The notes: generated from the sequence alone by a model not told the origin. DNA of 64,000 nucleotides from Acidobacteriota bacterium (GCA_016196065.1 JACPYL010000010.1:1488001-1552000); one strand, 5' to 3'. Numbered from the stretch's first letter, positions 18,401-27,216 are shown. Made by a program: numbers and translations.

Positions 18401-18594
18401 TTGGCTTAGGGGTGCGTTATCAGACACCCATCGGGCCGTTGCGCCTGGATTTCGGCTACAATCTGAATCCGCCATTCTTTCCAAGTTTTACGAACATCGT
18501 GGTGAACCAGATCGACGGAACCCGTACGGGGCAGTTTGGTTTTCAGCGCGCCGGGCACTTCAATTTTTCGTTTAGCATTGGACAGTCCTTCTGA
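15421..18594 (+). CDS. BamA/TamA-family outer-membrane assembly protein
   Basis: Has 1057 residues. A signal-like segment (LTGATLVLAIVVMSSSLSGA) is followed by a series of POTRA-like repeats (for example VTEIEIPGVPSEDAAHLLA, TVGQIVLEGDAGFSKEEL, RLAAIRISGNKLFEDDLI, RVSSVSIAGNYNIPTEQL) up to about residue 640. The C-terminal 16-strand barrel shows GGGSSHRGFGLNQAGP with the conserved RGF loop, FVFARSTSVG, FHDVGNVF and PIGPLRLDFGYNL, and ends in Phe. It inserts or exports beta-rich envelope proteins. The start is GTG 15421; no strong ribosome site is seen and the ATG two bases earlier hits a stop at once. Its stop overlaps the next start (TGATG). A tamB-like gene downstream suggests a TamA-like role. 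Confidence 0.92.
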   Translation: MTVAHPSNRKTSAGGRSEFVEGLLRLTGATLVLAIVVMSSSLSGAQVSTPQEKSAPDSPSQLGTISAYLGVPVTEIEIPGVPSEDAAHLLAATPLKLGEPLTRSTLHDAMQSLFATGRFSDIQAEAERSTAGVRLRFITVPNYFIGQITADGVSSSPSPNQLVTSSRLQLGELYSQDKLDKAQANLQRVLEDNGFHRSKISVSVQRTPEQHQIDLTFHVEPGPRATVGQIVLEGDAGFSKEELEEIAKFHPGEGVAATRLTRALQRIRARYQKQDRLLAQVSAAVRTYRTENNTVDYTFKVERGPVVEIAADGFDVSQRQLRKLVPIYEEGAVDDDLLNEGRRNLQNHLQALGYFSANVAVSQRGAQDGKNLRVIYAITPGDRHRLAAIRISGNKLFEDDLIRGQMLSQPAGRLFSHGRYSDALLEGDVRNIQELYRSAGFRQVQVTSKLQDNYQGDPVQIAVNIEIQEGPQTRVSSVSIAGNYNIPTEQLTPRLSTEEGQGFNESSLSDDRDTILEKYFDNGFTNATIDVSYVPDAGSTAEAPGVGVVFNIHEGEQFFVSRVYLNGLHYTRPGVARREVRVLPGAPLSQQDMLESQRSLYNLGLFNEVDTAIQNPDGTESRKNVLVSVRETKRYTFDYGIGFEFQTGQPSVGTNQPLGQTGVSPRVSFGVSRLNIGGRHQTVSAKTSLSRLQQRGLISFEAPKLLNKDLNFSIRLLYDNTVDVSTFTSQRTEATLQTVQILKKVGDRELDSMAYRFSYRRVQASNIQVSDNLVPLLSKPTRVGEPNFLYVRNRRDNDLETNHGSYTTFEGGVAASYFGSEADFSRFLVKNSTYYPFLRNRRSGTSFVFARSTSVGLENPFGDTVLQGPSDQISPGHTLIPLPERFFMGGGSSHRGFGLNQAGPRDPFTGFPIGGSALFLNNVELRFPSVALPYLHDSIGFTVFHDVGNVFSTPQNMIQSLGQWHQPNPDACKNQNGAHNEFSECNYNYVSQAIGLGVRYQTPIGPLRLDFGYNLNPPFFPSFTNIVVNQIDGTRTGQFGFQRAGHFNFSFSIGQSF

Positions 18595-19271
18595 TGAAAG
18601 TCTGGAAACATTGCGCATTTTGGCTGGCGTTGAGCGCTGCGTTCGCGACAAGCGCAAGCGCTGGTCAAGTTGTGGATCGCATGGTCGCCAATGTGAATGG
18701 CCACATCCTCTTGCAGAGCGACTGGGAAGAGGAACTGGCGTTCGAGTCTTTCGTGAACGGCCGCTCACTGGATTCGTTCACGCTCGAAGAGCGGAAAGCC
18801 GCTCTCGACCGGCTCATCGATCAGGAACTGCTTCGCGAACAGGTGCGACCCTCTGAAGGCGCGCCCGCCAATGAGATTGCCGCGCGTGTGAATGAAGTTC
18901 GTAAGCTCCATCCCGAAGCCGCAACAGATGAGGGATGGCGCGCTGCCTTGCTGCATTGCGGACTCAACCAGTCCGACTTGGAGAAGCGCCTCGGCGAAGG
19001 TATCCAGTTGATGCGGCTGGTCGAAGCCCGCTTGCGACCTTCGATCCAAATCGACCAGAAGGCGGTCGAGTCGTACTACCATGAACAACTTATTCCTGAA
19101 CTGAAGAAGGCAGGCAGCAAAGAAGTCGGACTGCCCGAAGTTTTTGGTCATATTAAAGATCTGCTTGCCGAACAACGCCTGAACCAGCTTCTCCATGGCT
19201 GGCTCGCGACCTTACGTTCCGCAAGCCGCATCCAGACTGCGCAATCTGGCGGCGGAGATCAAACCCCTTGA
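18594..19271 (+). CDS. SurA N-terminal-like periplasmic chaperone without a PPIase domain
   Basis: Has 225 residues. The signal peptide is MKVWKHCAFWLALSAAFATSASA. The mature start VVDRMVANVNGHILLQSDWEEEL is the SurA-type motif (V-D-x-x-x-A-x-V-N-x-x-x-I). A helical region follows with RKAALDRLIDQELLREQ, LEKRLGEGIQLMRLVEARLRP and a C-terminal long helix. No parvulin domain is present, and the protein is half the length of SurA, so it probably acts as a chaperone only. It overlaps the barrel gene by one base and the tamB-like gene by four, implying joint translation and a shared outer-membrane assembly task. Confidence 0.85.
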   Translation: MKVWKHCAFWLALSAAFATSASAGQVVDRMVANVNGHILLQSDWEEELAFESFVNGRSLDSFTLEERKAALDRLIDQELLREQVRPSEGAPANEIAARVNEVRKLHPEAATDEGWRAALLHCGLNQSDLEKRLGEGIQLMRLVEARLRPSIQIDQKAVESYYHEQLIPELKKAGSKEVGLPEVFGHIKDLLAEQRLNQLLHGWLATLRSASRIQTAQSGGGDQTP

Positions 19272-22200
19272 GTGAGCCCACTCCTGCTCAACGCCGCAGC
19301 TGGTGGAAACTGTTTCGGCTGTTCTGCCTTTTTGCTGCTGTCGCTTTGAGCCTGCTGGGCTGGTATGTCACCACCGATTCTTTTCAGCAAATGGTTCGTC
19401 GTCGCGTGGTCGCCGCCCTTGAGAAGGCAACGGGCGGCCGCGTCGAGATTGGCCAAATCCACACGATTCCGTTTCGCCTCCGCGTCGATGTTCGCGATCT
19501 GATCATTCATGGGCGGGAGGCCGCCGACCAGGCGCCCTATCTGCGTGTGGACCGCGTGCTGGTTGAAGTGAAGATCATTGCTCTGTTCAGCACCGAGATC
19601 GGCTTGCATTCGCTGCTGGTGGAACATCCCGTCGCCCACATCATCGTCTACCCGGATGGATCGACGAACCAGCCCACACCGCCAGTCAGCCAGTCTCCGG
19701 GCAAAGAGCCTGTCGACGAACTCTTCTCGCTGTCTGTCTCCGAGGTCGGAGTGCAGCAGGGCGAATTGCAGTGGGACCAAAGGAAAATACCCCTCAATCT
19801 GAACGCCCGCAACGTCGCACTGAAGCTGAACTACTCGTTTCTCCATGGTCAGTATGAAGCTCACTTTTCTGTCGGCAGCGCCAGTACCCGCATTCGTCAA
19901 TCTCCGCCCTTCGCCTGGCGAGCGGATACCGCACTGGTCCTCGCGCGCGATCATGCCGACATCAGCGCGCTGAACTTTGCTACCGGAAAATCGGAAATTC
20001 ATTTCACAGGCCGCGTGGTGGATTTTCACAATCCGCAGGCCACGGGCGACTACCGCGGAACACTCGATGTCGGAGAATTAGCAGCACTCGCGCAACAGCC
20101 TGAATTTCGCAAAGGGACAGCGCAATTCGGCGGCCACGGTTCCTGGAGCCTCGCGACCTTTTCGGCGGATGGAACCCTGCTCGCCAAAGACATTGAGTGG
20201 TCCAATGGGCAGTTAAAAACGCAGAATGGACGTCTCGCGGCGACGTATTCCATTACCCCGGACCGTTTCCGCGTTGCGTCGATCAAGGCCAGCCTTTTCG
20301 GCGGCGACTTGCAAGGCGACGTCGACGTGGCCAACTGGCAGGCTTCGATGGAGTCCGCGCCCAGCAAGAATCGTCCAAGCAGTGTCGGACGAATTTCTAC
20401 CGTGAATCCGCAACGCGGATCGGTGCGCCTGCAACTCACAGGCTTTCCCATTGCACCCGTGGTCGCTACCGTGAGCGCCCGCAAGGTTCCTCTCGATCAG
20501 CTGAATTTGTCCGGAACGACCAGCGGGAAAGTGGATGTGCTGTGGGTGGGCTCGATCCACGATGCCGAGACCCGCGTGAGCCTGGCGATAGCGGCGCCGG
20601 AAAAACCGCAGCCCGGACAACTGCCAGCGCGTGGTGAACTCTCCGCGATCTATCGGGGATCGCACGATGAATTACAGGTCGATCAGTTTCGCCTCAATAC
20701 GCCTGCTTCTGAGATCACAGCGAGCGGCAGTTTGTCTTCAACTTCTTCGTTGAAAGTCGCCGCCACCAGCCACGACCTGCGCGAGTGGCGCCCTTTGATC
20801 CAAGCGGCCTACGGATCCGGTACTCTTCCTTTTACGATTCACGGTTGGGCGAACTTCAACGGCCTCGTCACGGGCCGTCTTTCCTTCATGCAGGTGAACG
20901 GGAACCTCGAAGTGTATGACTTCGAAACTGCTATCCCGATCAATGAGCACCAGCCTGCGACGGTGATTCACTGGGATGCGCTTACCGCCACCATCCAATA
21001 TTCCAGCAAGAATTTTGCAGCGCACAACGGCGTCCTGCTCCACGGTAAGACCAGTGCGCGTTTCGAGTTGAACACCGCGTTGACGGCAGGAGCTTCGCAA
21101 CTCGACGGTCCGCTTACATTCCATGTCGACCTGCGCAATGCAGATGTTGCCGAAGTCTTGCAGCTTGCCGGATCGACGATGCCGATCAGCGGTGTGGGAG
21201 ACGTTTCCTTCAATGTGACGGGCACTCGCGCGCATCATCAGGGACAGGGCCATATTGAGGTACGCGACGCCAGAGTCTACGGATCGCCCGTTCCGATTCT
21301 CCGCAGCGACGTCCATCTCACAGAGGACGAATTTCAATTCAACAATCTGGCCACCAGTGTGTACGACGCTCCTGTGACAGGCAGCGGCGCTGTGAACCTC
21401 TCCACGCGCGCGTTTCGCGCGAATCTTTCCGGGCGCGATCTGGATCTTGTCCATTTCCCCAAGCTCCAGACCGGGCGTGTCACGGTGGACGGCCGCGTCG
21501 ACTTCAACGCGCAGGTCAGTGGTACAACGGAGCAACCCTCCGTCGAAGCTCACCTTCATGTGCGTGATCTTGCTTTTGACAAGGAGCGTGCCGGAGATCT
21601 TTATCTCGATGCAGTTCCGCAGGATCACCAGCTGGCCATTCAAGGACACACGGAGTTCGACAAAGCGTCCCTGAAAATCCAGGGAACGATCCAAATGGAG
21701 AAAGACTTCCTCGCCGATCTGGACCTGTCATTCCAGCATCTCGATGTCGATGCGCTCCTCAGCGTTTACCTGCCGGGAAAGATTACGGGGCACTCTACCC
21801 TGGCAGGAAAGCTTGCCCTGCATGGCCCTCTCCGCGATCCCCGGCGGCTGAGCGCAACTGCAACGCTCGATTCCCTCGATTTCGAAGTCACACATGTGCG
21901 CCTGCAGAATGCCGAGCCTGTGCGCCTCGAATTGGCTGATCAGGTTCTCCGCATCGAGAGCTTCCATATGTCCGGTAGTGGAACCGACTTCACAGCCCAT
22001 GGCCGAGCGCAGCTAACCGAGCCGCGAGCCATGGACGTCCGTCTCGATGGCACGGTCAACATGGCGCTGTTGCAAACCATCAATCCAAAGATTTCCGCGC
22101 GCGGCATGCTCAACCTCAACCTGACTGCCGGCGGCACCTATTCCAACCCGGTCTTACAGGGGCGCCTCGAAGTCAAAGATACTTTCGTCAGCCATAATGA

Positions 22201-23329
22201 TTTTCCGAGTGGACTAAGCGATCTGAACGGCGTTCTCCTTTTTGACCAGAACCGCATCCAGATCGAGAGCCTGAACGGCACCACCGGCGGCGGCACGATC
22301 GCGCTCACGGGCTTCGGCAGCTACCAGAACGGCACCTTCCAGATGGACATTGCGGCCAATGCCCAGGGAGTCCGGTTGCGCTATCCGCCGGGCGTAAGTT
22401 CAACTGCGAATGCAAACCTGCGTCTATCCGGCTCGTCGAACGCTGCGCTGCTCAGCGGTGACGTGCTCGTCACCAAATTGGGGGTAACGCCGGGCTTCGA
22501 TTTCGGCGCGTATCTGGAAAAGAGCAAGCGCTCGATCACGGTAGCTGGAGCCGATACGCTGGAGAGCCGTCTCCGTCTCGATATTCACGTCCAGACCATG
22601 CCTGAATTGCAGATGCAGACTGCGATTGCGAAGCTTTCGGGCAGCGCTGACCTGCGGGTTCGTGGTACCGCTGACCATCCGGTAGCGATTGGACGAGTGA
22701 GCGCCAATGAAGGCGGCGAGATTTCTTTCAACGGTACAAAGTACCGGCTGGAACGCGGCGAAGTAACCTTTTCAAACCCGGCCAAGACGGAACCCATCAT
22801 CGACATTCAAGCGGCCACCCGCGTTCGGGACTACGACATCACCGTCAACATCAGCGGCGACGTGACCAAGACCAACAACCTGAAAGCCACGTGGCACTCC
22901 GAACCTCCTCTGCCAGAGGCCGACGTGATTGCCTTATTGGCACTGGGCCGCACACGCGAAGAATCGGCGCAACTGCAGGGCAGCGGACTATCTTCCGGTT
23001 TCGGAGGAGAAGCATCCAATCTATTGATCAACGAAGCGTTGAATACAGCCGTCAGTAGCCGGGTACAGCGCTTGTTTGGCGTGAGTCGCATCAAGATCGA
23101 TCCACAGGGCCTGACGAGCGAAACCAACGTGGTCCGCGGACCGCAAGTCACGATTGAGCAGCAAGTCGCCAGCAACCTCACCATCACTTACAGTACGAAC
23201 GTCTCGGTTGCAACGCAGCAGATCATCCAGGTGGAATACAACGTCACCAGAAATGTGTCGATCGTCGCACTGCGCGACCAGAACGGAGTAGTCAGCTTCG
23301 ACGTAAAGATCCGCCAGCGCAAGCGCTAG
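19268..23329 (+). CDS. tamB: TamB-like translocation/assembly protein (AsmA/DUF490)
   Basis: Has 1353 residues. An N-terminal signal anchor (LFRLFCLFAAVALSLLGWYV) is followed by the AsmA-like start FQQMVRRRVVAALEKATGGRVEIGQIHTIPF split over two short strands. A very long repetitive beta-rich periplasmic region follows, and a C-terminal DUF490 domain includes GEISFNGTKYRLERGEVTFSNP, PPLPEADVIALLALGR and NVTRNVSIVALRDQNGVVSFDVK. TamB spans the periplasm as a lipid/protein conduit partnering a TamA barrel. The start is TTG 19268, overlapping the previous stop as TTGA; no other in-frame start preserves the anchor. It is the last gene of the three-gene overlap operon. Confidence 0.9.
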   Translation: MSEPTPAQRRSWWKLFRLFCLFAAVALSLLGWYVTTDSFQQMVRRRVVAALEKATGGRVEIGQIHTIPFRLRVDVRDLIIHGREAADQAPYLRVDRVLVEVKIIALFSTEIGLHSLLVEHPVAHIIVYPDGSTNQPTPPVSQSPGKEPVDELFSLSVSEVGVQQGELQWDQRKIPLNLNARNVALKLNYSFLHGQYEAHFSVGSASTRIRQSPPFAWRADTALVLARDHADISALNFATGKSEIHFTGRVVDFHNPQATGDYRGTLDVGELAALAQQPEFRKGTAQFGGHGSWSLATFSADGTLLAKDIEWSNGQLKTQNGRLAATYSITPDRFRVASIKASLFGGDLQGDVDVANWQASMESAPSKNRPSSVGRISTVNPQRGSVRLQLTGFPIAPVVATVSARKVPLDQLNLSGTTSGKVDVLWVGSIHDAETRVSLAIAAPEKPQPGQLPARGELSAIYRGSHDELQVDQFRLNTPASEITASGSLSSTSSLKVAATSHDLREWRPLIQAAYGSGTLPFTIHGWANFNGLVTGRLSFMQVNGNLEVYDFETAIPINEHQPATVIHWDALTATIQYSSKNFAAHNGVLLHGKTSARFELNTALTAGASQLDGPLTFHVDLRNADVAEVLQLAGSTMPISGVGDVSFNVTGTRAHHQGQGHIEVRDARVYGSPVPILRSDVHLTEDEFQFNNLATSVYDAPVTGSGAVNLSTRAFRANLSGRDLDLVHFPKLQTGRVTVDGRVDFNAQVSGTTEQPSVEAHLHVRDLAFDKERAGDLYLDAVPQDHQLAIQGHTEFDKASLKIQGTIQMEKDFLADLDLSFQHLDVDALLSVYLPGKITGHSTLAGKLALHGPLRDPRRLSATATLDSLDFEVTHVRLQNAEPVRLELADQVLRIESFHMSGSGTDFTAHGRAQLTEPRAMDVRLDGTVNMALLQTINPKISARGMLNLNLTAGGTYSNPVLQGRLEVKDTFVSHNDFPSGLSDLNGVLLFDQNRIQIESLNGTTGGGTIALTGFGSYQNGTFQMDIAANAQGVRLRYPPGVSSTANANLRLSGSSNAALLSGDVLVTKLGVTPGFDFGAYLEKSKRSITVAGADTLESRLRLDIHVQTMPELQMQTAIAKLSGSADLRVRGTADHPVAIGRVSANEGGEISFNGTKYRLERGEVTFSNPAKTEPIIDIQAATRVRDYDITVNISGDVTKTNNLKATWHSEPPLPEADVIALLALGRTREESAQLQGSGLSSGFGGEASNLLINEALNTAVSSRVQRLFGVSRIKIDPQGLTSETNVVRGPQVTIEQQVASNLTITYSTNVSVATQQIIQVEYNVTRNVSIVALRDQNGVVSFDVKIRQRKR

Positions 23330-23337
23330 AAAGAACC

Positions 23338-23441
23338 AGTTCTCAGTTCTCCGTTCCCAGTTCTCAGTTGCGTGATGCAAATCTTTCGAACGCGTTGCGA
23401 TGGCGCTTTTACAGAGAACTGAGAACCGGGAACTGAGAACT
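23338..23441. repeat. Inverted-repeat element containing the second 34-bp copy
   Basis: The left part carries AGTTCTCAGTT twice (23338-23348, 23359-23369). The right part (23408-23441) is identical to 6371-6404 and ends in the inverted form AACTGAGAACT (23431-23441). The whole can fold into a long hairpin. It lies just after the tamB stop and may end that transcript or be a dispersed palindromic repeat. Confidence 0.7.
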
Positions 23442-23529
23442 TCGTTACTTCCCCTTGACATAAACCGTCAAACCATTAACCCTATTGGTTTTCACCTTGG
23501 GTCCGAAGGCGGGACCGGAAAGAGCAAAT

Positions 23530-24495
23530 TTGCGAGTTCGCGTTTTCTACCACGACAAATGTTTTGACGGTGCCTGTTCGGCTGCGCTTTTTTCGCGTTT
23601 TTACCGCGAGCGCGTCCGCGATGATGGAGAGTTCGTCTACACCGGTCTGCTGCACCGCGCCGGGGCTTTGTTCAACGAGAACGATTTTGACGGCGACGAG
23701 AACGCCATCGTTGACTTCAAATATTCCAGCTCGCCCAAGATCACGTGGTGGTTCGATCATCACGAGAGCGCATTTCTGACGCCCGCGGATGCCGCTCATT
23801 TCGAACGCGACCCAAGCAATCACAAGTTCTATGATCCCGCGTACAAATCCTGCACCAGCTTCATTGCGATGATCGCCGAGCAGCACTTTGGGTTCGATCC
23901 GCGCCCAGTTGCGGAACTCGTCCACTGGACTGATATCGTCGATGGGGCACTTTACGAAAGCGCGAAGTCCGCTGTCGAAATGCAAGCTCCGGCCATGAAA
24001 TTGACCATGGCAATTGAAGCCGTGCAAGATCCCAATTTCGTCAAGAAAATGATTCCTCTGCTGGCAACCCAATCCCTTGCCAGCATCCTCGAAGAACCGT
24101 TGGTCGCCGCCGTGTTGCCGCCACTGTTGGAACGGCATCAACGCTCGGTGGATATTTTGCGCAAGCGTTCGGTGGAGGAGCAGGGAACCATCTTTTTTGA
24201 CCTCACGGATCTCGAACTCGAGGGTTACAACAAGTTCATCCCGTACTATTTGCATCCGGAATCGATTTACAGCGTGGGACTGAGCAAGAGTTCCTTCCGG
24301 GTAAAGGTATCGGTGGGTTCGAATCCGTGGTCGAAGCGCGAGCCGACCGTGAACCTGGCGAAAGTTTGCGAGCGCTATGGCGGAGGCGGCCATGCTCGGG
24401 TAGGAGCGATCTCGTTCGATGTCACGAAGGGCGACGACGCCCGCAAAGCGGCAAAAGAAATTGTCGAAGAGTTGCGCGCCAGCGTGCAGCCGTGA
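23530..24495 (+). CDS. DHH-family phosphoesterase
   Basis: Has 321 residues from TTG 23530, chosen because GGAAAGAG lies about 8 bases upstream; the frame is open to 23485. The metal-site motifs appear in order: FYHDKCFDGACSAALF (motif I), VDFKYSS, WWFDHHES (the DHH motif), HWTDIVDG, and the DHHA1-type GGGGHARVGAISF near the C-terminus. Family members cleave phosphodiester or pyrophosphate bonds in nano-RNA, cyclic dinucleotides or related substrates; the exact substrate cannot be read. It is cytosolic. The next gene follows after about 50 bases on the same strand. Confidence 0.85.
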   Translation: MRVRVFYHDKCFDGACSAALFSRFYRERVRDDGEFVYTGLLHRAGALFNENDFDGDENAIVDFKYSSSPKITWWFDHHESAFLTPADAAHFERDPSNHKFYDPAYKSCTSFIAMIAEQHFGFDPRPVAELVHWTDIVDGALYESAKSAVEMQAPAMKLTMAIEAVQDPNFVKKMIPLLATQSLASILEEPLVAAVLPPLLERHQRSVDILRKRSVEEQGTIFFDLTDLELEGYNKFIPYYLHPESIYSVGLSKSSFRVKVSVGSNPWSKREPTVNLAKVCERYGGGGHARVGAISFDVTKGDDARKAAKEIVEELRASVQP

Positions 24496-24547
24496 CCGTA
24501 CGCCGCAATACGATGTTGGGAAACTGAAATCACAAGCTCACCCTGCC

Positions 24548-25054
24548 ATGCATCCGTACGTCCACGACCCCGCGCACATTAAAGGCCTGCGTACCGTTGC
24601 CACCGTGGAATTCACCAAAGGCGTGATCGTGGTGCTGGCTGGTCTCGGCCTGTTTTCGATGCGCCACCGGGACATCTGGGGAATCGCCGAGAGTTTTCTG
24701 GAATTCTTTCACGCCAATCCCTATCACCACTACGTCGGCGTGTTCATCGACCTGGTCTACCGGATCAGCGATATGCACTTGTGGAAGATTGCCACCGTGG
24801 CCAGTGTGTATGTCATTCTTCGTTTTATCGAAGCGTATGGCCTCTGGTACGCATTGCCCTGGGCGGAATGGTTGGCGTTCGCATCCGGAACGATCTACAT
24901 TCCGTTCGAACTTGTGGATTTACTGCACCGTCCAACCTGGTTTCGATTGCTGGTGCTGACGGTCAATCTCGTCATTGTTCTCTACATGCTATACCTGCGC
25001 CTGGATGCGCTTGAGAAACGCCGCATCGCCCGCGCACAGCAGACCGCAGGGTAG
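24548..25054 (+). CDS. DUF2127 family membrane protein
   Basis: Has 168 residues from ATG 24548 (MHPYVHDPAHIKGLRTVATVEF). Four hydrophobic segments are visible: KGVIVVLAGLGLFSM, the region around YVGVFIDLVY, ATVASVYVILRFIEAYGLWYA and RLLVLTVNLVIVLYMLYL. The R-F-I-E-A-Y-G-L-W and W-A-E-W-L-A-x-x-S-G-x-I-Y-I-P-x-E core is the DUF2127 signature as I remember it. Function unknown. The upstream extension of the frame overlaps the DHH gene in another phase and is ignored. It converges on the S9 peptidase gene with only 12 bases between the stops. Confidence 0.85.
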   Translation: MHPYVHDPAHIKGLRTVATVEFTKGVIVVLAGLGLFSMRHRDIWGIAESFLEFFHANPYHHYVGVFIDLVYRISDMHLWKIATVASVYVILRFIEAYGLWYALPWAEWLAFASGTIYIPFELVDLLHRPTWFRLLVLTVNLVIVLYMLYLRLDALEKRRIARAQQTAG

Positions 25055-25066
25055 GGAAGAGCAGCA

Positions 25067-27040
25067 CTACTCATTCAGCGAGCAGCTGCAATCCGCAGGT
25101 GGGACGTGAGCTTTCAGAAAGTCTGCGACTCGCTTGTAAGCGTCGATCTGATTTTCCACTTTCGCGAAGCCGTGGCCTTCGTTTTCGTAAACTTTGTATT
25201 CGACCACGCCGCCGCGTTTCTTGACCGCGTCCATGACCTGCTGCGCTTCCGACTTCGGGCACCGAGGATCATTGCCGCCCGCCAGCAAATACAGCGGAGC
25301 CTTGATCTGATCCACGAAGTTGATCGGCGAGCGATCTTCGTAGAGAGCTTTGTTCTTCACCAGGTCGCCCATCGTCGCCAGATCGCTCTGCTGCAGCACC
25401 GGATCTTCATTCTGAATTTCCGTGAACCAGTTCACGAATGGCACGATCGGCACGCCCGCCGCCCAAACGTCCGGCGCTTTCGTGACGCCCATCATGGTCA
25501 GATAGCCGCCATAGCTGCCACCCATCAGGATCAGCTTCTTCGGATCGACGTATCCCGTCTGCTTGATCCAGTCGGCTGCCGAGAGCACATCCTGTAAATC
25601 ACCCCCGCCCATGTCGAACAGGTTCGCCTGCTGAAATTCTTTCCCGTAGCCCGTCGAACCGCGATAGTTGGGCGCGATCACCAGATAACCCTGGTTCGCC
25701 ATGTACTGGACGAAGCGGTTGAACGTATTCATCGTCTGCGCAGTCGGCCCACCATGTACGTACACAATTGCCGGATGCTGTCCATTGCGCGGCAGATTGT
25801 AAGGGACGTAGACGAACGCGGAAATCGTCCACTTGCCGTCTTTGCTTGGATAGTGCACCAGCGACGGCTCAACCATGTCCTGCGAGCGCACGCCCCCGAT
25901 CAGCGCGTGTGTAACCTGGCGGGACTTTCCATCCGCCAGCGTGTAGGTCCAGAGGTCGCCGGGCGCGGTGGGGCCATTGTGAAAATAAAGCAGTCTCGCG
26001 TTGTCATGACTGAATGACGAATTCCCAGCGCCGGGTTCATTCAGTCCCTTCGGCAACGGCAGTGCGCGCGCCTTCCCGGCCGCGATGTCATAGAGATAAA
26101 CATCGGTGTTGCCATCCACATTTGCGGTGTAGGTCAGATGGCGGCCGTCGGGAGAAAAACTGCCTGCCGAGATTTCCCACTTGTCCTGCGTAAGCCAGTG
26201 AATCTTCTTGGTGCCGATGTCGATGAGTCCAACGTTCTGATAGCCATTGGCGGCATTCGAAGTGATCAGAACGCGCTTGCCGTCGGGCGAAACGTCGTAT
26301 GCAGAGTGGAGTTTCTCGCCGTCATGCGGCGTCAGCAGCGTGCTCTGCGCGCTTTCCACATCCACCATGAAGACGTTCGAATCGGTGCCCTTCGACTGGT
26401 CCTGCGTGTAGACGATGAACTTGCCATCTTTCGACCAGATCGGCGCCACGTTCATCCGATCGGCGGCAGTTCCGGTGGTGAGATGCTTCACCTCGCGCAT
26501 CACCGTGTCATAGACGTCAATCTCAAACACGGACGACGTCTTCGGCTTCACCATGTAGGCGAGATAGCGGCTATCGGGAGACCACGCCGGACTCTCTTCC
26601 GCAATCTCGCGGGTCTTCGTGACGTTCACAACCTGCCCGGTTTTCGGCGACACAAAAAAGATGTCCCACTGCTCGTCGCCATCGTAGTCGGACATGTAGG
26701 CGATCCACTTGCCATCGGGAGACCACACGGGTGATGTCTGCCGCTCGTTGCTGACCGTCAACTGGATCGGCCATCCGCCATCGGACGGCACCGTCCAAAG
26801 ATTGTTGCGCCCGCTGAGATTGCTCACGAACACGATCGACTTTCCATCCGGAGACCAGTCCGCTCCGCCCACCAACCGGGTCATGTATAGCTTCTCAATG
26901 GATAGATTTTTCTCCACATGGGCATTCGGCTTGGAAGTGATCAGCTTGGGATCGGTAATCGCTTGCGGAGCAGGCAACGTTTGCGATGTGGCCACGGTAG
27001 TCATCAATATGACAATAGCAAAGAGACAAAGAGTGCGCAT
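25067..27040 (-). CDS. S9 family prolyl oligopeptidase-like peptidase, secreted
   Basis: Has 657 residues with a signal peptide (LCLFAIVILMTTVATSQ). An N-terminal WD40/TolB-like propeller has repeating WSPDGK units (ADWSPDGKSIVFVS, PVWSPDGKWIAYMS, PAWSPDSRYLAYM, SFSPDGRHLTYTA). The C-terminal alpha/beta hydrolase carries the nucleophile Ser509 in GGSYGGY, Asp591 in GGNDPR and His623 in NEGHGF, and the oxyanion region YVHGGPTAQ and PNYRGSTGYG. It hydrolyses oligopeptides, probably outside the cytoplasm as a dipeptidyl- or acylaminoacyl-peptidase type enzyme. A short Cys-containing tail (ADCSCSLNE) ends it. Confidence 0.93.
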   Translation of the reverse strand: MRTLCLFAIVILMTTVATSQTLPAPQAITDPKLITSKPNAHVEKNLSIEKLYMTRLVGGADWSPDGKSIVFVSNLSGRNNLWTVPSDGGWPIQLTVSNERQTSPVWSPDGKWIAYMSDYDGDEQWDIFFVSPKTGQVVNVTKTREIAEESPAWSPDSRYLAYMVKPKTSSVFEIDVYDTVMREVKHLTTGTAADRMNVAPIWSKDGKFIVYTQDQSKGTDSNVFMVDVESAQSTLLTPHDGEKLHSAYDVSPDGKRVLITSNAANGYQNVGLIDIGTKKIHWLTQDKWEISAGSFSPDGRHLTYTANVDGNTDVYLYDIAAGKARALPLPKGLNEPGAGNSSFSHDNARLLYFHNGPTAPGDLWTYTLADGKSRQVTHALIGGVRSQDMVEPSLVHYPSKDGKWTISAFVYVPYNLPRNGQHPAIVYVHGGPTAQTMNTFNRFVQYMANQGYLVIAPNYRGSTGYGKEFQQANLFDMGGGDLQDVLSAADWIKQTGYVDPKKLILMGGSYGGYLTMMGVTKAPDVWAAGVPIVPFVNWFTEIQNEDPVLQQSDLATMGDLVKNKALYEDRSPINFVDQIKAPLYLLAGGNDPRCPKSEAQQVMDAVKKRGGVVEYKVYENEGHGFAKVENQIDAYKRVADFLKAHVPPADCSCSLNE

Positions 27041-27151
27041 GAGGGCCTCGGGTTAGAGCTTGAACAGAAGAGTTTACCAGTCGGAGAACGGATGAATCCG
27101 ACCACGGATCTGCCGGGCCTCGGAGAATTCTGGCCTTTGGGTGGCGCAGGG

Positions 27152-27201
27152 GTTTACCGCTGCGGTAAACGCAATCTTGATTTGGGCTTCAGCCCCCGAG
27201 G
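27152..27201. repeat. Pair of palindromes in an intergenic repeat
   Basis: A 9-bp perfect palindrome with a one-base centre (GTTTACCGC / GCGGTAAAC, 27152-27170) is followed by GGGCTTCAGCCCCCGAGG (27184-27201), related in inverted form to 1691-1707. It lies between the S9 peptidase and VOC genes, both on the minus strand. It is probably a dispersed intergenic repeat. Confidence 0.5.
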
Positions 27202-27216
27202 TTCAGGTTAGGCTTT

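Noticed and set aside
24310-24332. tRNA-like GGTTCGAATCC motif
   Set aside because: Lies inside the DHH phosphoesterase gene, with no cloverleaf or CCA end; a similar string near 61064 is inside the aminotransferase gene.
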